Of a stretch of DNA of 64,000 bases, positions 8,726-17,185 are shown piece by piece. Origin of the DNA: Breznakia pachnodae. Its GTDB lineage: Bacteria > Bacillota_I > Bacilli_A > Erysipelotrichales > Erysipelotrichaceae. Position 1 is the first letter of the stretch, and each line of letters begins with the position of its first letter. Location: contig NZ_JAUSUR010000001.1 in assembly GCF_030814225.1 (NCBI RefSeq), positions 744,001 to 808,000 of the forward strand, given 5' to 3'. A program made the translations under genes and the position numbers. The notes beneath the pieces are model-generated. The model was given only the letters and a program-made list of their open reading frames with translations, did not search any database and was not told the origin of the DNA.

Positions 8726-9883
8726 GCTTTCCTCTTTTGGATCATGTTGCTTTTCTTTTTGCCCACTGTCTATGACACTTGTATATAGTGGAAATGCTAG
8801 CATCTTTGGTTTCTCTTCATTTGTATACCACGCTTTCCCCTTTGTGAGCGGCTTTATAGAACTGTCATTGAATATCATATGATAACTTTCACTACTGGCT
8901 TTACCAATTACCATCTTAAACATGAAATTATCACGTGCTAAACCACCTATAAACTGTGCATCTGCCCTTTGCATAGTCACAACTAGGTTACACCCTAAAG
9001 CACCACCTATAAGCGTTATATCAAGTATTAGAGCTTGTAACTTCTCTCTTTGTTTCTTTTCAAACTGCTGCGTCAACAAAATGTATTCATCTAAAAATAG
9101 GAACTTAGGCATCATATCTTCTGTATGCTTATAGTTGTTCACTCCTCTTGCTAGCAGCTCTTCTTTTCGCCACATCATTTCACTATGAAAGTTACGTACT
9201 AAATTTAATATATTTTCATTATTATCAGGATTTGTAACATCATTATCAATATAATTTCTAAATTGATGCTTACATAATGCATAGTCAACTCCTTTACCAT
9301 CACACATATCAATTTCAAAACCTGCACTCAATAAGCCATTTAAGAGATAATACATCATGGTTGTTTTACCGTTCTGTGTTGGTCCAATTAGGAGCATATG
9401 AGGAGCATCTGAAAACACCCAATAAACTAAGTCAAATATATCTGTTCCTACTGTTACACGGAATCTATCTGCGTCATAAGTCATTTCCGGTATAATCTGC
9501 ATTGCAATTGAAAACATTCCATGAGCAGCATCCATATGTAGTTGTGTTGTAAGATATGTATGTAAGCCAACCATTTCACGAAATTGCTCATAATCATTTT
9601 CAACAGCCTTTTTGTAAAAACGATACTTTATGTCAACACGGTTTTTTTCAATTTTATAATACACTTTTAATGTTTCTCTTTTCTGATTGTCTTTTTCGGC
9701 AAAATATCCTGCAAACTCTCTAACTAAATTAACATTAGACAATGCAATCATATAACGATCATATCCATCATTCTTTTGTATCAAACTTTTAACTTTATAA
9801 ATAATAATTGATGGCAGCTTACTTATGTAGAAAAAAGGTTTAGGTGAATAAAAATTTGGAACTTGTTTATACCTCTTTTTCAT
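8717..9883 (-). CDS. FtsK/SpoIIIE-type coupling ATPase (TcpA-like)
   Basis: 388 residues. The Walker A motif GPTQNGKTT is at 167-175 and Walker B, KFLFLDE, ends near 266. The first 160 residues are basic with a weak hydrophobic stretch near 20-33 and a beta-rich region. Proteins like TcpA, ConQ and Tn916 Orf21 bind the relaxase-DNA complex and pump the strand into the secretion channel at the membrane. The start codon lies inside the end of the upstream gene (17-base overlap) after AGGGTATC, so the two are translationally linked. The C-terminus is charged (QKEKQHDPKEES). Confidence 0.88.
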   Translation of the reverse strand: MKKRYKQVPNFYSPKPFFYISKLPSIIIYKVKSLIQKNDGYDRYMIALSNVNLVREFAGYFAEKDNQKRETLKVYYKIEKNRVDIKYRFYKKAVENDYEQFREMVGLHTYLTTQLHMDAAHGMFSIAMQIIPEMTYDADRFRVTVGTDIFDLVYWVFSDAPHMLLIGPTQNGKTTMMYYLLNGLLSAGFEIDMCDGKGVDYALCKHQFRNYIDNDVTNPDNNENILNLVRNFHSEMMWRKEELLARGVNNYKHTEDMMPKFLFLDEYILLTQQFEKKQREKLQALILDITLIGGALGCNLVVTMQRADAQFIGGLARDNFMFKMVIGKASSESYHMIFNDSSIKPLTKGKAWYTNEEKPKMLAFPLYTSVIDSGQKEKQHDPKEESND

Positions 9884-10673
9884 CTTGATACCCTCTTAAG
9901 TCTTTTAACACTTTTTCTGCATCTTTAATATCGTTTTCCAATACTTTCTTACTTTCTTTTATAGTTTCAATCTCATCTTTTAACTTATCCAATTGAGTTT
10001 GTTGTTTTTTCTGCTCTTCCTTACTTAAAGCATTAATTTTATCAATACTTTCCTGTTTAGTAGCAATGCTATCTTCTACCGTTTGCAGCTGCGCCTTATA
10101 ATCATCAATTTCTTTTTGCTTATCTTCTAGCATTTTTAAATAGTCTTTACCTTTTTCATTCATATCAACACTTTTACATTCTCTATAATCAATATAAATT
10201 GATTGAGTAATTGTGTTTTCCTGATGTATATCAATACGAACATAATAAAAATCATCTGGAACACGAATACGAATCATCTTACTTTGCTCTTTTATAACTT
10301 CGCTATCATCTTTATTAGATTTATAGCCACTAATAACCTCATAAGGAAGTTCATATTCATCACTTGCATACGGTATATAAGTTAATTTCATTTCCTTTTT
10401 ATCTGTCATAATTTCTTCTGTTAGCAGCACTTCTATCAAATGTTCATTTTCATCATAATAAACATTTTTTTCGAACTTTACTTTATACAGATTATATGTT
10501 AATTCACTTCCTAACCCTCTATGCATTTTTGCCCTACTATCAGGCAACCATATCTTACTAGTAGCAAATGTTATTATTATAACTACTGCTAAAAAAACTC
10601 CAACAATTAATTTTTTATTATATCCATCTTTTAAAACAATATAACGTTCATCACGTCTAAATTTCTCAAACAT
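9867..10673 (-). CDS. membrane-anchored coiled-coil protein of the transfer region
   Basis: 268 residues: a short basic cytoplasmic start, one transmembrane segment (about 25-43), a beta-rich extracytoplasmic domain (about 50-170) and a long coiled coil (about 175-262) of Glu/Lys heptads. Its topology and position directly before the coupling ATPase suggest a channel or scaffold part on the cell surface. VirB8/TcpC-type proteins have a similar single anchor plus outer domain, but I see no motif that proves this. It overlaps the upstream gene by 8 bases. Confidence 0.6.
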   Translation of the reverse strand: MFEKFRRDERYIVLKDGYNKKLIVGVFLAVVIIITFATSKIWLPDSRAKMHRGLGSELTYNLYKVKFEKNVYYDENEHLIEVLLTEEIMTDKKEMKLTYIPYASDEYELPYEVISGYKSNKDDSEVIKEQSKMIRIRVPDDFYYVRIDIHQENTITQSIYIDYRECKSVDMNEKGKDYLKMLEDKQKEIDDYKAQLQTVEDSIATKQESIDKINALSKEEQKKQQTQLDKLKDEIETIKESKKVLENDIKDAEKVLKDLRGYQDEKEV

Positions 10674-11145
10674 CTTTTAATTCTCCTTTCATGAGCTGTA
10701 TTTTATAATTCTTCAATACTAATGTACTTCCTAACAACTCATCAAAAACATACAGATCACCATTATTTAAAAGTTCTAGAAATATTACTTCTTGAACATT
10801 ACTAAACTCATTTTTAACAATTATTACATCACCTTTTCTCAATAATGATTGTATATTATCCGACACATTATCAACATCATACACAGAAAATGCTATCGTA
10901 TCAGTATCCCCCAATCGCACTGCCCATATCTGATGCCTTAATATACTTCTCACTTTATAAAATTGATTATTAAAACGTATATAATCATTAATAGAAATTT
11001 CTTTCTTAACTTCTTTCGCTACTGGTTCATCTATAATTTCTAGACCCATTTCATTTATAAATTCTTTTGCTTTTTCTTTTTTAAACTGCTCTTTATCATA
11101 GGTACTCAATTCGTTAGTATCTAATAAACTCAATTGTTTACTCAT
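10666..11145 (-). CDS. soluble protein of unknown function, ICE transfer region
   Basis: 159 residues with no membrane segment. The first 45 residues are charged and helical; the rest alternates strands and turns, as in a small beta barrel (about 50-150). SD GAGGTG precedes the ATG by 5 bases. It is the first gene after a 130-base gap carrying TGTATTACA repeats and starts the overlapping run that leads through the coiled-coil protein to the coupling ATPase. Confidence 0.5.
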   Translation of the reverse strand: MSKQLSLLDTNELSTYDKEQFKKEKAKEFINEMGLEIIDEPVAKEVKKEISINDYIRFNNQFYKVRSILRHQIWAVRLGDTDTIAFSVYDVDNVSDNIQSLLRKGDVIIVKNEFSNVQEVIFLELLNNGDLYVFDELLGSTLVLKNYKIQLMKGELKDV

Positions 11146-11171
11146 TTTTCACCTCTTTTAGTTTTATTCAA

Positions 11172-11299
11172 TGTATTACAACCTGCAGCAATTTTCCTGG
11201 TTGCTGGAAGATTTCTTGTATTACAAATCAGGAATTGTATTACACGTTTATCAATACATGTACTTGATCAATTAATCCTTTTCATTTTTTTGTAATACA
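11172..11299. repeat. TGTATTACA repeats (three direct, one inverted)
   Basis: TGTATTACA occurs at 11172, 11217 and 11236, and its reverse complement TGTAATACA at 11291. A 6-bp inverted repeat CAGCAA/TTGCTG lies between the first two. The cluster fills the gap before the 159-residue gene and reaches into the end of the upstream gene. It is a likely binding site for a regulator or relaxosome protein, or a set of iterons. Confidence 0.5.
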
Positions 11300-11604
11300 T
11301 TATCTAAATCTTTAGCACAGTATAATGCAGAATTTACACTATTCTCAATACGTTTCAAATTACTTAATATCTCCTTATATTTCACTATTTCTTTTTTTAA
11401 TTCTTCTAACTCTTTTTTTGTACTACTAACTTCTTTATCCATTTCTTCTTTATGATAATAAAATCTATATATCATATTACTTAAACAATTATTAAAACTA
11501 TTATTATAGTAACTACCAAAATTACTCTGAATGAACTCAACTTCTTCACTTGTAAACCTACAACTCTTTTGTACTGTTTTCCAACTACCTAATTGACCAC
11601 TCAT
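11272..11604 (-). CDS. small coiled-coil protein, possible relaxosome accessory factor
   Basis: 110 residues. The N-terminal half contains FTSEEVEFIQ, of a kind seen in ribbon-helix-helix or MobC-like DNA-binding starts; the C-terminal half is a coiled coil (about 52-90). Size, charge and place next to the 9-bp repeats would suit a protein that binds those repeats. No motif is decisive. Its last codons contain one of the repeats. Confidence 0.45.
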   Translation of the reverse strand: MSGQLGSWKTVQKSCRFTSEEVEFIQSNFGSYYNNSFNNCLSNMIYRFYYHKEEMDKEVSSTKKELEELKKEIVKYKEILSNLKRIENSVNSALYCAKDLDNVLQKNEKD

Positions 11605-11629
11605 AAAATCACCTCATCTCTTTGCATCA

Positions 11630-11911
11630 TTACCAATCTGTAAACAATGCTTGTGTTCTATCTAATATCTTTGTTGTTAATAAAACAACATCGTCTTTTA
11701 ATAAATAGTAATCCTTTAGCATATCTACTACCTGAACTTTCAAAATTCTTTTGCTATATCCTTTTTTCTTATCCCATTCATGAAGATATAAAATATCGCC
11801 AATATTATAATCACGATCGTTATATCTTAATTCCCAACTTTTACGACCACTTAATTGTTGCTCAAAAAAATATGGTGCTATTTTTAAATTATGTTCTTTT
11901 ACCTCATTCAT
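11630..11911 (-). CDS. DUF3850 (ASCH/PUA-like) domain protein
   Basis: 93 residues from the ATG chosen here, which has AAGGA 6 bases before it inside the upstream gene. The core (KIAPYFFEQQLSGRKSWELR, then GDILYLHEW) matches DUF3850, a small PUA/ASCH-like fold common in phage and mobile elements and likely to bind RNA or nucleotides. It overlaps the upstream gene by 8 bases. A frame extension of 26 codons upstream has no ribosome binding site. Confidence 0.7.
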   Translation of the reverse strand: MNEVKEHNLKIAPYFFEQQLSGRKSWELRYNDRDYNIGDILYLHEWDKKKGYSKRILKVQVVDMLKDYYLLKDDVVLLTTKILDRTQALFTDW

Positions 11912-12302
11912 CACAGTCCTTGAAATCTCTTTGATAATCTTTGTATTGTTCTTTCGTACAATAAACAATAAATTTAATTTGTTTCTCATTTATTAATATA
12001 ATTTCGAACTCCATTACATAATGACTATCCATTTCAGCAACATTTACAAATATTTCTTTAATATCTAATGCTTCATCATTACGACTTGCAATACGTTTAT
12101 ATTCATCTTTTGTGAAGCCTTTAAATATTTCATCTAAAAAATAACTACTCACTGCAATACTGTAAAATGTAACCATATCGCATTTCTTTTCTTCTGTAGT
12201 TAAATTATTAAAAATACCAAATGTAACACTGCTAATTAACGGTCGTGTATACTCTAATATCGTTAATACCAATATTTTTCCATCTAATTTATATTTTTTC
12301 AT
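11904..12302 (-). CDS. protein of unknown function (KYKxxGK group)
   Basis: 132 residues from the ATG with SD GAGG. The N-terminus KKYKLDGKI and the C-terminal pattern (DSHYVMEFEI, then K-Q-Y-K-D-Y) resemble the soluble tail of the membrane protein encoded next on the element (KYKFVGKTF; DSYCMDYEI; K-E-Y-K-E-L). I infer a shared small domain and hence a duplicated pair. Function unknown. Confidence 0.5.
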   Translation of the reverse strand: MKKYKLDGKILVLTILEYTRPLISSVTFGIFNNLTTEEKKCDMVTFYSIAVSSYFLDEIFKGFTKDEYKRIASRNDEALDIKEIFVNVAEMDSHYVMEFEIILINEKQIKFIVYCTKEQYKDYQRDFKDCDE

Positions 12303-12380
12303 TTTATTTACCTCTTTTTTTTCTTTCTTCCTTTTAAATTTTCGTGCTATCATACTATTAAGGAAGGAACGATTAACATT

Positions 12381-12629
12381 ATGGCGACAGACTTAGAAAT
12401 AGTGAATGAAATAAATAAGTTAAAAATGCAATTAACTCAAGAAGATATTAGCTTTCTTCTTAAAGATAGAAATCTTTACTCTCGCCTTTCTTATTATCTA
12501 TATGAATATTATTGGTATTTGAATAATCCAACAAATGATTCTACAAATTGGAGACTTGCAATAAATAAAGACATTCATCATCTTACTGCACTGGATCAAC
12601 TAAAATATTATCTTTCACTGAAGAAGTAA
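12381..12629 (+). CDS. small helical protein on the opposite strand
   Basis: 82 residues, helical, with many Tyr and Leu. It is one of only two protein genes longer than 80 codons on the plus strand inside the ICE. A strong SD (AAGGAAGG) and a box TGCTATCAT (extended -10 type, about 12345-12353) precede it, and its own terminator follows. Independent opposite-strand transcription is typical of regulators or immunity genes, but no family is recognised. Confidence 0.6.
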   Translation: MATDLEIVNEINKLKMQLTQEDISFLLKDRNLYSRLSYYLYEYYWYLNNPTNDSTNWRLAINKDIHHLTALDQLKYYLSLKK

Positions 12630-12648
12630 TTATTTACTTCTTTTTTTA
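12622..12648 (+). terminator. terminator of the 82-residue gene
   Basis: AGAAGTAA pairs with TTACTTCT, followed by seven T. The stem includes the stop codon. It also separates this gene from the convergent minus-strand membrane protein gene ending at 12655. Confidence 0.8.
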
Positions 12649-12654
12649 TCATCA

Positions 12655-13473
12655 CTAATCATTTTCATACGCAACAAGATACCTTTCCAATTCTTTGTAT
12701 TCTTTTTCTTTCAGACATTCTTGAATAAAAACAGTATTACCATTTTTAAACTTTATTTCATAATCCATACAATAAGAATCTTCATACTTCTTAACAAACA
12801 CAATCATTTCCAAAACATTATCAGATATATTAATTGCTATCATCTGAACTTTTGCTAAATGCAAATAAAAAGTTTTACCAACAAATTTATATTTTTTTAT
12901 CTCATCATTGTGAATCTCATTTTTTTCATTTCTATCAATTGATACTGCTCTATAGCTTGTTAATGATGGTCCAAACAAAAAATCATATTTCTTTCTATCA
13001 GTTTTTTTCAACCATTTTTTATATAAATATTTATCTAAACTTTCTAATATTATAGAAATACAAATTAACATCAGCAGTAAATAAGTCATGCTTTCATCTA
13101 ATGTACCCGTTCCTGTTATATCCTCAAAAATCCCAACTACAACAAATATAGATTCAAATGTTAAAAGTGGAACCGTTACTACTTTTAATACTGTTTCTTT
13201 AAATCCCTTTCCTTGTAAGATTGATAAACTTATAATTATAACCATAAAAAATGTAGACCATGGTATCAAAACTTCGATTAGATCATTCATTGCAATCCCC
13301 ATTTCTATAATATGAAATAGACCACGAATACTAACCTTTAATACTAGACAACTTATTATAAATTTTATTGCTGCAATTCCAACAAATAAAATATCACCTA
13401 AAATATCATATTTTAATATCCTCTTCCCTATTTTTAACAAAATTGTCTTTATTTTTATTAATTTCTCTTTCAT
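12655..13473 (-). CDS. four-helix membrane protein with soluble tail
   Basis: 272 residues. Four hydrophobic segments are visible (about 22-45, 62-80, 90-115, 125-142), followed by a soluble C-terminal domain (about 190-270) starting KYKFVGKTF. That tail resembles the protein encoded about 0.4 kb further along the transcript. It lies between the CHAP hydrolase and the coupling ATPase block, so it may belong to the transfer machine, but it matches no VirB type that I know. Confidence 0.55.
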   Translation of the reverse strand: MKEKLIKIKTILLKIGKRILKYDILGDILFVGIAAIKFIISCLVLKVSIRGLFHIIEMGIAMNDLIEVLIPWSTFFMVIIISLSILQGKGFKETVLKVVTVPLLTFESIFVVVGIFEDITGTGTLDESMTYLLLMLICISIILESLDKYLYKKWLKKTDRKKYDFLFGPSLTSYRAVSIDRNEKNEIHNDEIKKYKFVGKTFYLHLAKVQMIAINISDNVLEMIVFVKKYEDSYCMDYEIKFKNGNTVFIQECLKEKEYKELERYLVAYEND

Positions 13474-13490
13474 CGTTTTTACCTCTTTTT

Positions 13491-14459
13491 CTAAAAATAT
13501 ATATACCCTAATATCGTCATTTTTTCATACACGCCACTATTTAGAATACTTATATCAATTTCAGAGTCACTAAATAACTCTGCATAATAATTACGTGCAT
13601 ATTCCGACATATCGCAAATAGCTCCTTTTTTATTACATGGATTATCATAGTTTCCTTGAGTAATGCGGACCTTACCATCTTCTATACTTTCAATGACCGC
13701 AACATGTCCATAGTCACCACCACCTAACACAATAATGCTATTCGCTTTAGGTGTAGTACCAGTCTTATACAAATTATTTTTTTGTGCATATGAATACCAT
13801 TCGTTTGCATTCCCCATATTTGCAGGTAATTCCTCACCTATTTTTTCCCTCACTCTTCCCCAAACATACCAAGTGCATTGTCCTCTTAAATTAATCTTCA
13901 CATAAGGATTTGCAGACTGATAATGTTCTGTTTCTAAATCAATAGAAGTAACTACACAATGCGTGTTTAACGTATTTAGAACCTCAATATAATAGTTATA
14001 ATCGTTTTCATTTTTATCAGTTACTTCTTTATAATGTTCTTCTTGATATTTTTTATTATTTTCTACATTAGCTACTAACTTATTTTCATTTAAATATTTC
14101 AAATAATCTTCACCATATCTATACGCTTGAATATAAGCAGAAACACTAAAGGTAATATTATTTATAGATGTATATTCATGAAGTTCATTAAAGGTTTTTG
14201 ATATCTCTTTAACGTCTAATTCCTTGTCTAAAGAGTAAATGCCTAAAACTGCATTTATATATCGTTCATCTGTTAAATTGTTCTTAACAGTTTCTCTCTG
14301 TTCTTCTACAGCTGCATCTTTGAATGTCTCAGTTTCGCTATACTCACAACCACTACCAGTACCATACCCCTCACTACCGCTATTACCATCATCTAATCCT
14401 GCAATTAATAACAGAAACAAAAGAGGAGCACCAAGCAAAAGTATGATTACCTTTTTCAT
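13491..14459 (-). CDS. CHAP-domain cell wall hydrolase (VirB1-like role)
   Basis: 322 residues: a signal-anchor (about 4-21), a Gly/Ser-rich linker, a helical region (about 45-165), and a CHAP amidase/endopeptidase domain from about 185. Catalytic Cys195 is in RGQCTWYVW and His252 in YGHVAVIE. Such enzymes (CwlT, Tn916 Orf14) open peptidoglycan for the conjugation channel. Those relatives carry a lysozyme domain in the N-terminal half; here that region is short and I see no clear catalytic Glu, so only the CHAP part looks active. Its start overlaps the VirB4 stop by one base. Confidence 0.85.
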   Translation of the reverse strand: MKKVIILLLGAPLLFLLLIAGLDDGNSGSEGYGTGSGCEYSETETFKDAAVEEQRETVKNNLTDERYINAVLGIYSLDKELDVKEISKTFNELHEYTSINNITFSVSAYIQAYRYGEDYLKYLNENKLVANVENNKKYQEEHYKEVTDKNENDYNYYIEVLNTLNTHCVVTSIDLETEHYQSANPYVKINLRGQCTWYVWGRVREKIGEELPANMGNANEWYSYAQKNNLYKTGTTPKANSIIVLGGGDYGHVAVIESIEDGKVRITQGNYDNPCNKKGAICDMSEYARNYYAELFSDSEIDISILNSGVYEKMTILGYIYF

Positions 14460-16339
14460 TAAGCACCACCACCAAAATAATCACGTTGGAACTTGTTTAC
14501 AATACTCTTAAATGGAACTTTTTCTTTATTATTAAAAATACCCATAAACTCTCGTGTTCCATCTTCTGGATTTTTCTTTAATCCCTTAATGATTTCAATA
14601 TCATCATCATTAAGTGCAGGAATAAGTTTTTGTAATGAATACAAACTCTTTCCGTCTACTTCACCTATAAATTTGTGTACAGATAATCCAAAAATTTGTG
14701 ACAATAAATCTTCATTATTATCTAATCCCTTTTTCAAATCATCAGTGGCATGAATCATAAATGTTAATCCACTAAATGCCTTACGACCATACTTTTGTAA
14801 AGATACGCAATCTTCTAAGAAACTACGATCAGTTGCATAATCCATAAATTCATCAATCGCACAGTTACACGTGTAAAGTGGGTGATCTAATTCATAAATT
14901 TTTATATTTCTACGTTCCATTTCTTCCTCATTACGCTTTTTGTTTAAATAGAAACCATATGAAACATAATTTAGCAGCATTTTTACATAACTACTTAAAA
15001 CTAATTCATCATCATTATTTTGTAAGAATGAAATATCAAAACACACTGATTTAGTAAGGTCAATATTTAAGTTCGTTCTTTGATTATACAAATAACCATA
15101 ATTATCAGTCATATCCATTAAACCTAATTCAATGACATAAATATCATGTTCTGCTACTTTACGATAATGTCCTTCCTTAATACGTTTTTTTAATTCTGTT
15201 AATACGTCACCGTATACTATCCATTTTTTTACATCATCTAACTTTTTGCCTTTATACTTTTTATAGAAATAATTCAGTAATAATTTAAATTGTTTTATTA
15301 CTGTCTTATCTAATTTTAAATCTAATGAATTATGCTTTATAAAACCATTTGTAAGTGACGAAATTTTACTTTGTATATCATTATCACGAATAATTCCATC
15401 TGTATTTTCTACATAATACATTTGACATGGATTAAGGGTATTCCCCTCATCAATTGTTATATACTCTATACCAATTCTTTTACAGTACTCTCTATATTCT
15501 CCATGACGGTCAAATAAGAACTGAACATGATTTCCTCTTAATTCAAGCCCCTCTGCAATTGATTTAAACAATGCCGATTTACCACCACCAGTAATACTCA
15601 TGAACACCATACAATATGATGTATTCTCAAATGAAAATATATCAGGTGCAACAACTCCAAATGAGGTATAACCTATCAGCATTCCATTCTTATCAACTTT
15701 ATTGATTTCACTACGCATCATCATATCTGCTACTGTAGAAGAGGAAACCATTTTTCTTACAGGATCACTAAACGAACCTAATGCCTTATAATCTTCATCT
15801 AGTGCGTTTGTTTGTGTATATCCCTGCATCTTTAACTCAACTAACTTGTTAACTAATCTATCCAGTTCATCTTGAACCTCTTCTTTTGACTTCCCAAACA
15901 AATAAATACGCACAGTCATTGTTTTTACACTATCTTTTGTATTATCTATTTGACGTTCAAAATCTAATAATTGACCTGTATTTTTACTTGCTCTACGAAA
16001 GCTAATCCGTTTATTAGTTGTATTCTTTGTATTGTCTTGTTTCTCTAATGAGTTCTCTATTCTCTTGTCATATTCCAATGTTGACATGCTGCTAATATCA
16101 GCAGTTACCAATGTATTGTTTCTTGATATAATTGAGTTCAAAAACCCAAATGAAGAATTTTCCATGTAATCAAATATCTCTAAACAAGTAAAGTATTTAT
16201 TTGCATTTACATAATATAATTCATGCCAACTAATTGATGAATGAGAACATATTTTCTTCAAAAAATCATAATTGTTTTTATCAATTGAAAACACTCTTCT
16301 ATCATTCCATTTACCTTTTAATTTATCTAACATTCTCAT
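14459..16339 (-). CDS. VirB4-like conjugation ATPase (ConE/TcpF type)
   Basis: 626 residues. Walker A is GGGKS at 251-255 and a Walker B-like IDEFMD lies near 470, followed by the usual nucleotide-sensing helices. The first 240 residues are the VirB4 N-terminal region. It powers assembly of the secretion channel at the membrane. Its start overlaps the upstream stop (TAATG), so it is coupled to the 182-residue protein, which itself resembles a VirB4 N-domain. All catalytic motifs appear intact. Confidence 0.9.
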   Translation of the reverse strand: MRMLDKLKGKWNDRRVFSIDKNNYDFLKKICSHSSISWHELYYVNANKYFTCLEIFDYMENSSFGFLNSIISRNNTLVTADISSMSTLEYDKRIENSLEKQDNTKNTTNKRISFRRASKNTGQLLDFERQIDNTKDSVKTMTVRIYLFGKSKEEVQDELDRLVNKLVELKMQGYTQTNALDEDYKALGSFSDPVRKMVSSSTVADMMMRSEINKVDKNGMLIGYTSFGVVAPDIFSFENTSYCMVFMSITGGGKSALFKSIAEGLELRGNHVQFLFDRHGEYREYCKRIGIEYITIDEGNTLNPCQMYYVENTDGIIRDNDIQSKISSLTNGFIKHNSLDLKLDKTVIKQFKLLLNYFYKKYKGKKLDDVKKWIVYGDVLTELKKRIKEGHYRKVAEHDIYVIELGLMDMTDNYGYLYNQRTNLNIDLTKSVCFDISFLQNNDDELVLSSYVKMLLNYVSYGFYLNKKRNEEEMERRNIKIYELDHPLYTCNCAIDEFMDYATDRSFLEDCVSLQKYGRKAFSGLTFMIHATDDLKKGLDNNEDLLSQIFGLSVHKFIGEVDGKSLYSLQKLIPALNDDDIEIIKGLKKNPEDGTREFMGIFNNKEKVPFKSIVNKFQRDYFGGGA

Positions 16340-16887
16340 TACTCCATTCCATTATGCAATGTTGATAAAAATTCAATTAATTCATCACCCACATATTCTC
16401 TGACGTTCAGGAAACTATAAGCGCTTTTTTTAAATTTATCTTCATCACTTGCTTTAATAAATAAAATAAGTGAAACATATTTTGTTTCATTCCAAATATT
16501 CATAAGACGAATACGATTTAATAACACTTCTTGCCTACTAGGATCTGTTTCAGTTTTTGCAATTTCCATATAAAACTCAATATTACTTGTTAACGAATTT
16601 TTCTGTTCTTTTGGAAATAGAACTTTGCAATTATCTTGCAAACTATCCATCAATAAACGCATATTTTTATGGTTTCTAATATCAACATCACGATTAACCC
16701 CATTAGGTGTAGAATAAGTTATTTTAAATACCTTATAACGCTCTTTATCTTTAGAAATTACATATCCATCTTCATGTTTCCAAATTCCAATTTCATCAAC
16801 TGACTTTTCTAATAAATAGTCTTTAATGCTTTCTTTATCTTTTCTGATTATCTGCTTAGGGTGTTTCAATTTCTCTAATATATTCAT
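16339..16887 (-). CDS. VirB4 N-terminal-domain-like protein
   Basis: 182 residues, no membrane segment. It begins with a basic helix and then a strand-rich part (YVISKDKERYKVFKI) that reads like the first domain of VirB4/TraC proteins, without any ATPase motif. It ends one base into the ATPase start. Either the family is naturally split here or this is a separate partner that docks on the ATPase. The sequence shows no sign that a single frame was broken, since the ATPase has its own complete N-terminal region. Confidence 0.55.
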   Translation of the reverse strand: MNILEKLKHPKQIIRKDKESIKDYLLEKSVDEIGIWKHEDGYVISKDKERYKVFKITYSTPNGVNRDVDIRNHKNMRLLMDSLQDNCKVLFPKEQKNSLTSNIEFYMEIAKTETDPSRQEVLLNRIRLMNIWNETKYVSLILFIKASDEDKFKKSAYSFLNVREYVGDELIEFLSTLHNGME

Positions 16888-17171
16888 CTTTTCACCCTCT
16901 TTCGATATTCTATTTTTTTAAGTGTATAGCGCACTGTAATTAATACTCTGTGATAACCTAATTTTCCTTTATTCAAATTACTAGGTGACAACATGTACCA
17001 ACATAACAATCCAATAAAAACAAAGAATGGTATTCTTAACTTTGCATGTATAAAAGGTGAAATAAACATATTACCTAACACTACAAATGCAAAAATCATT
17101 ACTACAACTTCTAATCCCAAATTCTTATCTTCTGAACTATTACTTTTACTATCTCTAGGAATAATTGCCAT
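16884..17171 (-). CDS. VirB3/PrgI-like inner-membrane component
   Basis: 95 residues with two transmembrane segments (about 22-40 and 45-62) and a basic C-terminal tail, the VirB3/PrgI pattern. It sits directly between the VirB6-like and VirB4-like genes, as in most type IV systems, and overlaps the next gene by 4 bases. Confidence 0.7.
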   Translation of the reverse strand: MAIIPRDSKSNSSEDKNLGLEVVVMIFAFVVLGNMFISPFIHAKLRIPFFVFIGLLCWYMLSPSNLNKGKLGYHRVLITVRYTLKKIEYRKRVKR

Positions 17172-17185
17172 TTTTTATTCTCCTC

